Assembly (NCBI RefSeq): GCF_016411865.1
Contig: NZ_JAEKJA010000017.1
Coordinates: 1 to 64,000, forward strand
Reading direction: 5' to 3'
Source: Acuticoccus mangrovi
GTDB taxonomy: Bacteria > Pseudomonadota > Alphaproteobacteria > Rhizobiales > Amorphaceae
DNA: 64,000 nucleotides
A program made the translations under genes and the position numbers. This document shows, piece by piece, positions 47,736 to 56,850 of this stretch (position 1 is the first letter of the stretch; the number at the start of each line of letters is the position of its first letter). The notes under the pieces are model-generated. The model made no database searches. It saw nothing but the letters and a program-made list of their open reading frames with translations, and was not told the origin of the DNA.

Positions 47736-49153
47736 TAGCGGTCCAGCACCCAGGTGTCCTTCGTGCCGCCGCCCTGGCTGGAGTTGACCACGAGGGACCC
47801 CTCCTTGAGCGCGACACGGGTGAGCCCGCCCGGCACGGTGCGAATGCCTCGTGAACCGTAGAGCACAAAGGGCCGCAGATCGACGTGGCGCGGCGCGATC
47901 CCCGACTCCGTGAAGGTCGGGCAGGTCGAGAGCGCGAGCGTCGGCTGGGCGATGAATTCGTCGGGCTCCGACTTCAGCTTGGCGCGGAAGTCCTCGATCT
48001 GCTCCTTGGTCGCCGCTGGGCCGACGAGCATGCCGTAGCCGCCCGAGCCCGACACCATCTTCACGACGAGGTCGGGCAGGTTGTCGAGCACGTAGGCGAG
48101 CGCCTCCGGCTCGCGGCAGCGCCAGGTGGGCACGTTGTTGAGGATCGGCTCCTCGCCGAGATAGAAGCGGATGATGTCCGGCACGTAGGTGTAGACGGCC
48201 TTGTCGTCGGCGACGCCGGTGCCCATGGCGTTCGCCACCGTGACGGTGCCCGAGCGGCAGGCGGCGATGAGGCCGGGCACGCCGAGCACCGAGTCGGGGC
48301 GGAAGGCGAGGGGGTCGAGGAAGTCGTCGTCGAGGCGGCGGTAGATCACGTCGACCTGCTTCGGCCCCTCGGTGGTGCGCATGTAGACGCGGTTGTCGCG
48401 CACGAAGAGGTCGCGCCCCTCGACGAGCTCCACGCCCAGCCGGTCGGCGAGGAAGGAGTGCTCGTAGAAGGCGGAGTTGAACGAGCCCGGCGTCAGGATC
48501 ACCACCGTCGGCTCGCGCGAGGCGGTGGCCGGGGCGATGGACTGCAGCGTCGCCAGCAGCTCGTTCGGATATTGCTCGACGGGCTGGATCGCGTGCTCGC
48601 TGGTGAGGTCCGGCAGCAGGCGCATCGTCACCTCCCGGTTCTCCAGCATGTAGGAGACCCCGGACGGCGTGCGCAGATTGTCCTCCAGCACGTAGAAGGT
48701 GTCGGCGTCGACGCGGACGATGTCGATGCCGCAGACCGGCGTGTAGATGCCGTGCGGCACCTTGATGCCCACCATTTCCGGCCGGAAATAGGTGTTCTGG
48801 TAGACGAGCGCCTCCGGAACGATGCCGGCCCGCAGGATCTCGCCGGCGCCGTAGATGTCGGCGAGGAAGAGGTTGAGCGCCCGCACGCGCTGCTCGAGGC
48901 CCGCCGACATCGACTTCCACTCGGCCGCGGTCAACACGCGCGGCACGATGTCGAAGGGGATGATCCGCTCTTCCGCGCTGTTGTCGCCGTAGACCGCGAA
49001 GGTGATGCCGACGCGCCGGAATAGCATTTCCGCCTCGCGGGAGCGCTGCTTCAGCTGGTCGAGCGAATTGGTGTCGAGCCAAGGCTTCACCGAGCGGTAG
49101 GCGTCCCTGAGGACGCCGTCCTCGCCGTTCATCTCGTCGAATGTTCGAGTCAT
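47735..49153 (-). CDS. Circularly permuted ATP-grasp protein
   Basis: A 472-residue ATP-grasp enzyme of the circularly permuted type 2 group. Typical segments: FAVYGDNSAEERIIPFDIVP, EALVYQNTYFRPEMVG, GIDIVRVDADTFYVLEDN (metal/ATP region), VANAMGTGVADDKAVY and VVKMVSGSGGYGMLVGP. ATG at 49153 is used; a longer reading needs a TTG start. The family is proposed to join amino acids or small molecules to peptides. It heads the operon with alpha-E, transglutaminase and Anbu. Confidence 0.93.
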   Translation of the reverse strand: MTRTFDEMNGEDGVLRDAYRSVKPWLDTNSLDQLKQRSREAEMLFRRVGITFAVYGDNSAEERIIPFDIVPRVLTAAEWKSMSAGLEQRVRALNLFLADIYGAGEILRAGIVPEALVYQNTYFRPEMVGIKVPHGIYTPVCGIDIVRVDADTFYVLEDNLRTPSGVSYMLENREVTMRLLPDLTSEHAIQPVEQYPNELLATLQSIAPATASREPTVVILTPGSFNSAFYEHSFLADRLGVELVEGRDLFVRDNRVYMRTTEGPKQVDVIYRRLDDDFLDPLAFRPDSVLGVPGLIAACRSGTVTVANAMGTGVADDKAVYTYVPDIIRFYLGEEPILNNVPTWRCREPEALAYVLDNLPDLVVKMVSGSGGYGMLVGPAATKEQIEDFRAKLKSEPDEFIAQPTLALSTCPTFTESGIAPRHVDLRPFVLYGSRGIRTVPGGLTRVALKEGSLVVNSSQGGGTKDTWVLDR

Positions 49154-49347
49154 CTGTCGCGGGGCTGCCGGTACACCGGGTGGGATGGGTTCATTCCTCA
49201 ACGGTGCGATGGGGCGCGCGGTAAATCAAGGTCGTCTCGCCGATCAATCCGTCGCGAGTTCTGTCGGAACGGCGGATGATGGGTGGCGTCGGGCCGGCTT
49301 TCGCGCAATTTAAGGAGGTAACGGCAGGACGGTGCGGGGAGAGCGGC

Positions 49348-50163
49348 ATGGGACGAGGCGCAGGACGACAGCGGCGCGCGCTGGTGTGGGCGGTGCTGGG
49401 GACGATGGCCGCGACACCGGCCGCGGCCCAGTCGGTGGGGCTGTGCGAGGGCTACGGTCCGCAGAGCCCGCGCGACATCGCGGCCCCCGGCGGCACCAAC
49501 CCGGTGGTGACGGCGCCCGCCCCGCCGCCGACGCAGATGAACCTCTGCAACATCCACGTCCACGCCCCCGCCGAGCACAAGGGGCCCGGCTACTCGGTGC
49601 CGAACCCGAACGGCGGCTACGATTGCGACGGCGCCAACGCGCTGAGCGCGGCGGAGCGGCAGGACCCGGCGGACGGGCGCGGCGCGTTCTACGGTGCCGT
49701 CCCCGGCGACACGATCGAGGTGCATTGGGTCTATACCTCGTGCACGGTGACCCCGGGCATGGGGCTGTCGGCCTGCGTGTCGGACCAGTGCGCCAACCCG
49801 CAGCTGCGCGTCGAGGCGCAGGTGTTCCTGCTCGTCAACGATCCGGCCGCGGCCGATTTCGCCTCGTTCATCTATCGGGGACGGGCGGCGGGGCACGAGC
49901 AGCCCCGCTCGCTGCCCGACACGACGGGAGAGCCGGTGGTCTATTCCGGCTCCACCACCGGACCGACCTACGACGAGAGCAAGTGCTCGCCGCTGAGCGT
50001 CACCTGGAGCGTTCGCCCCAACTGCGCCCGCCTCGACGTGAGCTCGCTCAACGCCTGGGCGCAGGCAGGCAACGTGTTCAACGAGTATCGGGTGCACGGG
50101 GTGCGCCGCCTGGTGGTCTCGCCCGAGCTGCTGGCGCCCATCGGCGCACGACCGAGCAATTAG
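49348..50163 (+). CDS. Secreted delta-class carbonic anhydrase-like protein
   Basis: A 271-residue exported protein. The signal peptide has RRALVWAVLGTMAATPAAAQ. The mature part follows the delta-carbonic-anhydrase pattern: CEGYGPQSPRDI, then NLCNIHVHAPAEHKGPGYS holding three histidines for zinc, and several cysteine pairs (DCDG, SCTVTPG, CVSDQC, SKCSP, PNCARLD) consistent with disulfides. ATG at 49348 is preceded by GGGGAGAG. It would catalyse CO2/bicarbonate conversion in the periplasm. It is divergent from the ATP-grasp gene. Confidence 0.8.
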   Translation: MGRGAGRQRRALVWAVLGTMAATPAAAQSVGLCEGYGPQSPRDIAAPGGTNPVVTAPAPPPTQMNLCNIHVHAPAEHKGPGYSVPNPNGGYDCDGANALSAAERQDPADGRGAFYGAVPGDTIEVHWVYTSCTVTPGMGLSACVSDQCANPQLRVEAQVFLLVNDPAAADFASFIYRGRAAGHEQPRSLPDTTGEPVVYSGSTTGPTYDESKCSPLSVTWSVRPNCARLDVSSLNAWAQAGNVFNEYRVHGVRRLVVSPELLAPIGARPSN

Positions 50164-50182
50164 AGACGCGAACCGCGCGGAA

Positions 50183-50218
50183 AGCAGGTCGCGCGAACGC
50201 ATAATCGCGTGGCCTGCT
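50183..50218. terminator. Long hairpin between convergent genes
   Basis: AGCAGGTCGCGCGA and TCGCGTGGCCTGCT form a continuous stem of 14 pairs (two G-U) with an eight-base loop, 20 bases after the carbonic anhydrase stop and 58 bases past the convergent cyclase-family stop. No strong T-run on either side. It probably serves both genes. Confidence 0.5.
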
Positions 50219-50275
50219 CTCAAAGCGCCGGCCGGGCGCCGCCCGCTGGGAGCGGCGTCCGGGTCGTCGATGCCG

Positions 50276-51235
50276 TCAGCGGATCGCGATCGGGTTGATG
50301 ATCATCTGCACGGCGCCCTTGATGCGGGCTTGGCCGAGCACGAACAGGAACTCGTGCACCCCGTCGTCGGCGAGGGCGCGCGTGTCGAGATTCTCCAGGA
50401 TGTAGATGCCGTTCTGTGGCTGGAAGATCTGGTGGGCGCGGAAGGCGACACCCTCTTCCTCCGCCGGCACCACCTCCATGCCCCAGGTGTCGGCCCCGAC
50501 GGCCATCACGCCGATCTCGGCGAGATATTCCGCGCCCGACACGCCGACGCCGGGCTCGGCGGAGCCGAAGCGCAGCGGATCGGGGTCGGCGCCGTCGAGA
50601 AGGTCCATCCAGTTGGAGTTGAACAGCACCACGTCGCCCTCGCGCAGCTCCACGCCCTGCTGCTCGGCGGCGGCCTTGATGTCGTCGGCGGTGTAGGCGG
50701 TGCCCTCCTCCACCATGTCGACGCCGTAGAATTTCGCCATGTCGATCAGCACGCCGCGGCCGACGAGGCCGGGCAGCTTCTCGAGCCCCAGCTCGGTGAG
50801 GCCCGACGCCTTGGCGAAGTCCGCATCGGTCAGCCCGCGATAGTAGACGTGATCGATGCCGGCGTGGCCGAGGCCGTCGATCTGCGGCCCGATGCCGAGC
50901 CAGCCCATGAAGATGTCGTCGTTGTAGGTGAACTTGTTGGAGCCGAGGCCGGAGTTCGACACCTGGTTCGGCTGCAGCACGGTGACCGACAGGGTGCGCG
51001 GCGGAAACGCCGGTGTATCGGCACCGACGATCATGCCGAGACTATAGACCTTGCCGTCGGTGACGAGACCCACGGCGTCCAGAACGCGTTCCGGGGTCAT
51101 CAGGTTGGCGGCGCCGATCTGGTCGTCGTCGCCCCACTTGGAGGTGGCCCATTCGGGCTTGTCTTGCGCGATGGCGGTTGTCGCGGCCAACGCCATGACG
51201 GCGGGCGCCACGATCTGGCGAACGAGCAGCATCAT
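50276..51235 (-). CDS. Exported cyclase-family (kynurenine formamidase-like) hydrolase
   Basis: A 319-residue protein of the 'cyclase' (PF04199) fold with a signal peptide (core IVAPAVMALAATTAIAQ). The metal-site region reads GIGPQIDGLGHAG, where many family members have HTGTHIDALGH; Gln at one His position is seen in a distinct subgroup. FGSAEPGVGVSGAEYL and GADTWGMEVVPAEEE are typical of that subgroup. AAGGAGG lies eight bases before the ATG, a strong ribosome site. Amide or ester hydrolysis in the periplasm is likely; the substrate is unknown. Confidence 0.82.
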   Translation of the reverse strand: MMLLVRQIVAPAVMALAATTAIAQDKPEWATSKWGDDDQIGAANLMTPERVLDAVGLVTDGKVYSLGMIVGADTPAFPPRTLSVTVLQPNQVSNSGLGSNKFTYNDDIFMGWLGIGPQIDGLGHAGIDHVYYRGLTDADFAKASGLTELGLEKLPGLVGRGVLIDMAKFYGVDMVEEGTAYTADDIKAAAEQQGVELREGDVVLFNSNWMDLLDGADPDPLRFGSAEPGVGVSGAEYLAEIGVMAVGADTWGMEVVPAEEEGVAFRAHQIFQPQNGIYILENLDTRALADDGVHEFLFVLGQARIKGAVQMIINPIAIR

Positions 51236-51336
51236 TCTTCCTCCTTTTTCTTGTTTTGGAGGAAGAATAGATGCGGCTTGACGGAAGGCTCATACAAAAG
51301 TTGTCTCGCCGCCATAGCCGCACGCTATCGCGGCGG

Positions 51337-52110
51337 TCAGGCGACCGTGTGGAAGCCGTTGTCGGCGTAGACCACCGAGCCGGTCATCGGGCCGCCGGCG
51401 TCGCTGGCGAGGAAGGCGGCGATGCGACCGATCTCCTCGATGGTCACGAGCTGGCCGGCGGGGGTGCGGGCGCGCACCTCGTCCATCAGCACGTCGAAGC
51501 GGCCGATGCCGGAGGCGGCGCGCGTCTTCACCGGGCCGGCGGAGATCGCGTGGGCGTGGATGTTGTGTGAGGCGAGGTCGGCGGCGATGTAGCGCACGCT
51601 CGATTCGAGCGCGGCCTTCACCGGGCCCATGAGGTTGTAGTTCTCCACCACCCGGTCCGCCCCGTAGAACGTGACGGTGAGGAGGGAGCCGCCCTTCTTC
51701 ATGAGCGGCGTCGCGAGGCGTGCCATGCGCACGAAGGAGTGGCAGGAGATGTCCATCGCCAGCATGAAGCCCTCGGGGGAGGAATTCACCACGCTGGTGT
51801 GGAGGTCGTCGCGCGGCGCGTAGGCGATGGAGTGGAGCAGGAAGTCGAGTTCGCCCCACTCGGCGGTGATGCGCTCGAACACCGCTTCGAGCTGCCCCGG
51901 CACGCGCACGTCGCACGGCACGATGATCGGCGCCTCGAGCCGCTCGGCGACGGGGCGGACATAGGGCTCGGCCTTCTCGTTGAGGTAGGTCACGGCAAGC
52001 TCCGCGCCGGCCGCGCGGAAGGCGCTGGCGCAGCCGCTCGCGATCGAGTGCTCGTTGGCGATGCCGACGACGAGGCCGCGCTTGCCGCTCAAGTCCACGA
52101 TAGGGCTCAT
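51337..52110 (-). CDS. fabI: Enoyl-ACP reductase FabI
   Basis: A 257-residue NADH-dependent enoyl-ACP reductase of the SDR superfamily. GIANEHSIASG is the FabI cofactor loop, LDFLLHSIAYAPRD the central strand, and YNLMGPVKAALES carries the Tyr-x6-Lys pair. The start overlaps the ackA stop by ATGA. It is the last gene of the maoC/pta-ackA-fabI set, so it may serve an acyl or PHA-linked role rather than being the only FabI of the cell. Confidence 0.95.
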   Translation of the reverse strand: MSPIVDLSGKRGLVVGIANEHSIASGCASAFRAAGAELAVTYLNEKAEPYVRPVAERLEAPIIVPCDVRVPGQLEAVFERITAEWGELDFLLHSIAYAPRDDLHTSVVNSSPEGFMLAMDISCHSFVRMARLATPLMKKGGSLLTVTFYGADRVVENYNLMGPVKAALESSVRYIAADLASHNIHAHAISAGPVKTRAASGIGRFDVLMDEVRARTPAGQLVTIEEIGRIAAFLASDAGGPMTGSVVYADNGFHTVA

Positions 52111-53285
52111 GCCATGGCCTTTCCCGTCGCGCCGAGCGTCTCCTCGGCGATGATGAGTTCTTCGTTGGTGGGGATCACGAGGCCTGTCGCCGGGCTGTCG
52201 GCCGCGGTGATGATCGGGGCGTTGGCGGCGTTGGCCGAGGCGTCGAGCTGCAGCCCCAGGAAGCCGAGGCGTTCGATCACGGCGGAGCGGATCTCGGGCT
52301 GATGCTCGCCGATGCCGGCGGTGAAGACCAGCGCGTCGAGCCCGCCGAGGGTCGCGGCGAGGCGCGCCACCTCGCCGGCGATCCGCCGCGTGAACACCTC
52401 CAGCGCCTCGGCCGCCGCGGGGGCGTCGCTCGCGAGGAGGTCGCGCGTGTCGGCGCTGATGCCGGACATGCCGAGCAGGCCGGAGTCGTAGTAGAGGAGG
52501 TGGGTCACCTCCTCGGTGGTCTTCTGCAAGGGACCGAGAAGGTGGAGGATCACCGCCGGATCGATGGCGCCGCAGCGGGTCGCCATCGGCACGCCGTCGA
52601 GGGCGGAGAAGCCCATCGAGGTGTCGCGGCTCACCCCGTTCTCCATGGCGCAGAGGCTCGCGCCGCTGCCGAGGTGGGCGGCGACGACGCGGCCCTTGGC
52701 GAGCGCCGGATCGCGCCGGGCGAGTTCGGCCGCGATGAAGGCGTAGGAGAGGCCGTGGAAGCCGTAGCGCTTGATGCCCTCGTCGTGCAGGGCGCGCGGG
52801 ATCGCGAACCGGCGCACCGCGTCGACGTTGGTGCGGTGGAAGGCGGTGTCGAAGGAGGCGGTCTGTGGCAGGTGGGGCCGCATCGTCCGGATCGCCCGGA
52901 TGAGGCGCAGCGCACCCGGCTGATGGAGCGGGGCGAGCGGCGTCAGCGCCTCGATCTCGGAAAGAGTGGTGTCGTCGATCACGACCGGGCCGGCGAAGTG
53001 GTCGCCGCCGTGCACCACGCGGTGGCCGGCAACGGCGATGCGGCCCATGTCGAAATGGTTGGCGAGCCAGGTGAACGCCTCCTCCATGACGCCGGACAGG
53101 TCCTCGCCCGGCTCGTTGTGGAGGGAGACGTCGAAGGTCTCGGGACCCTCGATGAGGTGGAAGGTGAGGGGGCGTCGGCGGAAGTCGATCATCCCCTTGG
53201 CGATGCGGCGGAGCGGGGCGGTCTCGAACAGGCCGAGCTTCACCGTGGAGGAGCCGGCGTTGAAGGTGATGAGGATGTCGCTCAC
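52107..53285 (-). CDS. ackA: Acetate kinase
   Basis: A 392-residue ASKHA-fold kinase interconverting acetate and acetyl phosphate. FNAGSSTVKLGLF at the N-terminus, GHRVVHGG, SFDTAFH, HLGSGASLCAMENG, the adenosine-site TAGIGEHQPEIR and the final TNEEL are all present. A GTG start at 53285 overlaps the preceding pta stop as GTGA. It completes the Pta-AckA route for acetyl-CoA to acetate with ATP gain. Confidence 0.96.
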   Translation of the reverse strand: MSDILITFNAGSSTVKLGLFETAPLRRIAKGMIDFRRRPLTFHLIEGPETFDVSLHNEPGEDLSGVMEEAFTWLANHFDMGRIAVAGHRVVHGGDHFAGPVVIDDTTLSEIEALTPLAPLHQPGALRLIRAIRTMRPHLPQTASFDTAFHRTNVDAVRRFAIPRALHDEGIKRYGFHGLSYAFIAAELARRDPALAKGRVVAAHLGSGASLCAMENGVSRDTSMGFSALDGVPMATRCGAIDPAVILHLLGPLQKTTEEVTHLLYYDSGLLGMSGISADTRDLLASDAPAAAEALEVFTRRIAGEVARLAATLGGLDALVFTAGIGEHQPEIRSAVIERLGFLGLQLDASANAANAPIITAADSPATGLVIPTNEELIIAEETLGATGKAMA

Positions 53286-54682
53286 GAGACGGTGCCCGCC
53301 ACCGGTTGCTTGGCGACGAGCTTGGCGAGCGCCGCCGAGGCGATCCGCGCCGACAGCGGATCGGCCCGGCTCGTGAGGACGATCGGCACCCGCGCCCCGA
53401 GCACCAGCCCGGCCGCAGTCGCGCCGGCGAAGTAGATGAGCTGCTTGGCGAGCATGTTGCCGGCCTCGAGGTCGGGGACCAGGAGGATGTCGGCGAGGCC
53501 CGCCACCGGCGAGACGATGCCCTTGGTGCGGGCGGCGTCGAGGCTGATGGCGTTGTCGAAGGCGAGCGGGCCGTCCACCTTGGCGCCGGTGATCTGGCCG
53601 CGGGCGGCCATCACGGTGAGGGCGGCGGCATCGAGCGTCGCCGGCATCTTGGGGTTCACCGTCTCCACCGCGGCGAGCACGGCGACGCGCACCTCCTCCA
53701 CGTCGAGGGCGTGCATCAGGTCGATGGCGTTCTGGCAGATGTCGCGCTTGCCGAGGAGATCCGGCTGAATGTTGATGGCGGCGTCGGTGATGATGATCGG
53801 CTTCGAGTAGGCCGGCACGTCGAGAGCGTAGACGTGGCTGATGCGCCGCTCGGTGCGCAGGCCCGAGCCGTGGGCGACGACGGCGCCGAGGAGCTCGTCG
53901 GTATGGAGGCTGCCCTTGACGAGCGCGCCGACGACGCCGGCGGTGGCGAGCTCCACCCCCTTCTCGGCGGCGGCGTGGCTGTGCGGCGTGTCGATGAGCT
54001 CGTAGCCGTCGAGGGACACCTGGGCCGCCTCGGCGGCGGCCCTGATCTTCGCCTCGGGGCCGACGAGCACCGGCTCGATCAGCCCGGCCTCGCGCACCTC
54101 CACCGCGCCGAGGAGCGCTTCGGGCGAGCATGGATGCACCACGGCGGCGCGGAGCGGATCGCCCGAACGCGCCCGCTCCATGAAGGATTCGAACCGGGAG
54201 GCCCGGCGCAGCGACACGTCCGGCAGCCGCTTCGCCGGCCATTCGACCGACGTCTCGGGCGCGATCACCGTCGCCGTGCCGGTGAGCACGGCCTTACCGT
54301 CCTGGTTGGTGCACTCGGTGTCGAAGATCACGATGCGCTTTTCCGGCCGCTTCTCCTTCACCCGCACCGTCGCGGTGATGGTGTCGCCGGGCGACACCGG
54401 GCGGCGAAAGGAGAGCTCCTGCCCGAGATAGATCGTGCCGGGCCCGGGCAGCTTGGTGCCGAGCACGGCCGAGACCAGCGCCGCCGTCCACATGCCGTGC
54501 GCGATGATGTGGCCGAACATGTCCGTCGCGGCGAACGCCGCATCGATGTGGGCGGGGTTCACGTCGCCCGTCACGGTGGCGAAGAGATCGATGTCGTCGC
54601 GGCCGACAATGCGCACCACCGACGCCTCGTCGCCGACGGTGAGCTCGGCGAAGGTGCGGTTCTTCAGGATCGTTTCGGTCAT
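53282..54682 (-). CDS. pta: MaoC-type enoyl-CoA hydratase fused to phosphate acetyltransferase
   Basis: A 466-residue bifunctional protein. Residues about 10-145 form a MaoC/R-specific hydratase hot-dog domain with the catalytic pair in TGDVNPAHIDAAF and FGHIIAHGMW. Residues about 160-460 are phosphate acetyltransferase (HPCSPEALLGAVE, KGSLHTDELLGAVV, INIQPDLLGKRDI, and KMPATLDAAAL). The fusion links acyl-CoA hydration with acetyl-CoA/acetyl-phosphate exchange and recurs in alphaproteobacteria beside ackA and fabI. Eight bases separate its ATG from the phaC stop. Confidence 0.93.
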   Translation of the reverse strand: MTETILKNRTFAELTVGDEASVVRIVGRDDIDLFATVTGDVNPAHIDAAFAATDMFGHIIAHGMWTAALVSAVLGTKLPGPGTIYLGQELSFRRPVSPGDTITATVRVKEKRPEKRIVIFDTECTNQDGKAVLTGTATVIAPETSVEWPAKRLPDVSLRRASRFESFMERARSGDPLRAAVVHPCSPEALLGAVEVREAGLIEPVLVGPEAKIRAAAEAAQVSLDGYELIDTPHSHAAAEKGVELATAGVVGALVKGSLHTDELLGAVVAHGSGLRTERRISHVYALDVPAYSKPIIITDAAINIQPDLLGKRDICQNAIDLMHALDVEEVRVAVLAAVETVNPKMPATLDAAALTVMAARGQITGAKVDGPLAFDNAISLDAARTKGIVSPVAGLADILLVPDLEAGNMLAKQLIYFAGATAAGLVLGARVPIVLTSRADPLSARIASAALAKLVAKQPVAGTVS

Positions 54683-54690
54683 GCGGGTCT

Positions 54691-56490
54691 CTAGCGCTGG
54701 AACACGTAGGTGCCGGGAGCGTCCTCACGCGGGGCGTAGTCGGGGCTGCCGGCGACGCCCATCGGCGGCGGGGCGACGCGCTCTTGGGGGGAGTGGGCGG
54801 CAAGCCATGCCGACCAGGCCGGCCACCAGGAGCCCTCCTCGGTGGGGGCGGTCTCGAACCATTCCTCGGCGCTGATGCAGGGATCGGTGATCCGCTTGAG
54901 GGCGATGCGGTAGTGGCGGTGCGGGTGGTGCGGCTCGGACACGATGCCGGCGTTGTGGCCGCCGCTCGTCAGCACGAAGGTCACGTCGGTGTCGGTGAGG
55001 TAGTGGATCTTGTACACCGAGTGCCACGGGGCGACGTGGTCGCGCTCGGTTCCCACCACGAACATCGGCACGCGAATATTCTGCAGCGCGGCGGGATGGC
55101 CGTCGACCATCAGCCGGCCCGCGGCCAGCTCGTTGTGCAGATAGAGACGCCGCAGATATTCGGAGTGCATGCGGTAGGGCATGCGCGTCGCGTCGGCGTT
55201 CCAGGCCATCAGATCGTTCATCGGCGTGCGCTCGCCCATCATGTAGTCGTGCACGATGCGCGACCAGACGAGATCGTTGGAGCGCAGCATCTGGAAGGCG
55301 CCGGCCATCTGGTTGGAGGCCAGATAGCCGCGATGCCACATGATGCTGTCGAGCACGTGCATCTGGCTGTCGTCGATGAAGAGGGCGAGCTCGCCGGGCT
55401 CGGTGAAGTCGGTCTGCGCGGCGAACATGGTGACGGAGGCGAGGCGGTCGTCGCGCACCCGCGCCATGGCGGCGGCGGCGATGGAGAGCAGCGTGCCGCC
55501 GAGGCAATAGCCGGTGGCGTGGATCTTCCTGTCGGGCACGACGGCGTTGACGGCGTCGAGCGCGGCCATCACGCCGTCGCGCCGATAGTCGTCGAGCGAC
55601 ATGTCGCGGTCGTCGGCGGTGGGGTTGCGCCAGGAGATGCAGAACACCGTGTGTCCGCGCGAGACGAGGTCGCGCACCAGCGAGTTATGCACCGACAGGT
55701 CGAGAATGTAGTACTTCATGATCCACGCCGGCACGATCAGCACCGGCTCGGCCAGCACCTCGTCGGTGGTCGGCGCATACTGGATCAGCTCGATGAGGTG
55801 ATTGCGGTAGATCACCTTGCCCGGCGTCACCGCCACGGTCTTGCCGGGGACGAACGCCTCGGTGCCGGCGGGCGGCTCGCCCGCGATGTTGCGGCGCACA
55901 TCCTCGACGAAGTTGAAGTAGCCTTCGAGGAGGTTGGCGCCGGCCGAGGTGATCGTCCGGTCGATCACCTCCGGGTTGGTGAAGGGGGTGTTCGAGGGCG
56001 AGGCCATGTCGAGGAGCTGGCGGGTGGCGAAGGCGACGACGTCCTGGTGGTGCTGCGACACGCCCGGCACGCCGTGCGTCACGTTGTGCCACCACTGCTG
56101 GTTCAACAGGAACGCCTGGGCGAGGAAGGCGTAGGGCTGCTGGCTCCAGCCTTCGCTCGCGAAGCGGCGGTCGCCGGGCAGCGGCGCGATGGCCGGCGTG
56201 GCATCCGCGTGGGTGGCGGCTTCGCCGACATAGGCGGCGAGACGGGTCGCCTTGCGCACCGCCTTGTCGGCGAGCTCCATGCGCTTGCCGGGCGCCATCG
56301 ACAGATGCATCGCCCAGTCGATGGTGGCGAGCGCCACGGCGGCCGGGGACAGGCCGAGCGTGACCTGGGCCGCGAGCGCCTCGCGCAGACGGTCGATTGC
56401 ACGGTAGGCATCGCCGTTGTCGTCGGCCGCATCGTCTACGGTGTGGGCGTGCGTATGGGCTTTCGGGGTGTGCTGATCCATCGGCATCAT
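54691..56490 (-). CDS. phaC: Polyhydroxyalkanoate synthase (PhaC, class I type)
   Basis: A 599-residue PHA polymerase that forms polyester granules from hydroxyacyl-CoA. The catalytic Cys sits in the lipase-like box GYCLGG and the His in TSGGHNAGIVSEP; VPAWIMKYYILDLS and ISWRNP are family hallmarks. The N-terminus carries a His/Thr-rich stretch. The ATG at 56490 or the one at 56481 can be the start; neither has a good ribosome site. It leads the maoC-pta, ackA, fabI run and is divergent from a phasin gene, which supports the PHA role. Confidence 0.92.
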   Translation of the reverse strand: MMPMDQHTPKAHTHAHTVDDAADDNGDAYRAIDRLREALAAQVTLGLSPAAVALATIDWAMHLSMAPGKRMELADKAVRKATRLAAYVGEAATHADATPAIAPLPGDRRFASEGWSQQPYAFLAQAFLLNQQWWHNVTHGVPGVSQHHQDVVAFATRQLLDMASPSNTPFTNPEVIDRTITSAGANLLEGYFNFVEDVRRNIAGEPPAGTEAFVPGKTVAVTPGKVIYRNHLIELIQYAPTTDEVLAEPVLIVPAWIMKYYILDLSVHNSLVRDLVSRGHTVFCISWRNPTADDRDMSLDDYRRDGVMAALDAVNAVVPDRKIHATGYCLGGTLLSIAAAAMARVRDDRLASVTMFAAQTDFTEPGELALFIDDSQMHVLDSIMWHRGYLASNQMAGAFQMLRSNDLVWSRIVHDYMMGERTPMNDLMAWNADATRMPYRMHSEYLRRLYLHNELAAGRLMVDGHPAALQNIRVPMFVVGTERDHVAPWHSVYKIHYLTDTDVTFVLTSGGHNAGIVSEPHHPHRHYRIALKRITDPCISAEEWFETAPTEEGSWWPAWSAWLAAHSPQERVAPPPMGVAGSPDYAPREDAPGTYVFQR

Positions 56491-56850
56491 CCGTGAAAAG
56501 GCGGAATTGGCGAACAACGGTAGAGCTTTGGTGAGCGTCCCGAAAGCCGCGGCGGACCGTCGGGGGCGTATCGGGTCGTCGGACGAGTGCGAACACCCCG
56601 CCCCTCGGCGAAGGCTACAGCATGAAGCATGCCGCAATGCACACGCCGCACGAGGCCGCCGGCATGGGCTCCGGTTCCGCGTCGCGGGCCATGTCGGTCC
56701 TCGGTTCGATCGGCTGTCAACGAGGGACCTTCTGACGCAGCGCAGCGCGCTGTGGCATTGACAATAATCAAGGCGAGTTATTCACGGAAAGGTACGCTCG
56801 TTCCCTCAGCCTGTGCATGCGTATTAGACCATCCAGATAAGGACAGACTG
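56491..56850. other. Divergent control region between phaC and the phasin gene
   Basis: About 360 bases without a supported gene. The half next to the phasin is AT-richer. It must hold promoters for both directions. Confidence 0.6.
56758..56786 (+). promoter_or_regulatory. Possible promoter of the phasin gene
   Basis: TTGACA at 56758-56763 is a perfect -35 box, but the sequence 17 bases downstream (TTCACG) is a poor -10, with TTATTC close by. The start site would lie about 55 bases before the phasin ATG. Confidence 0.35.
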
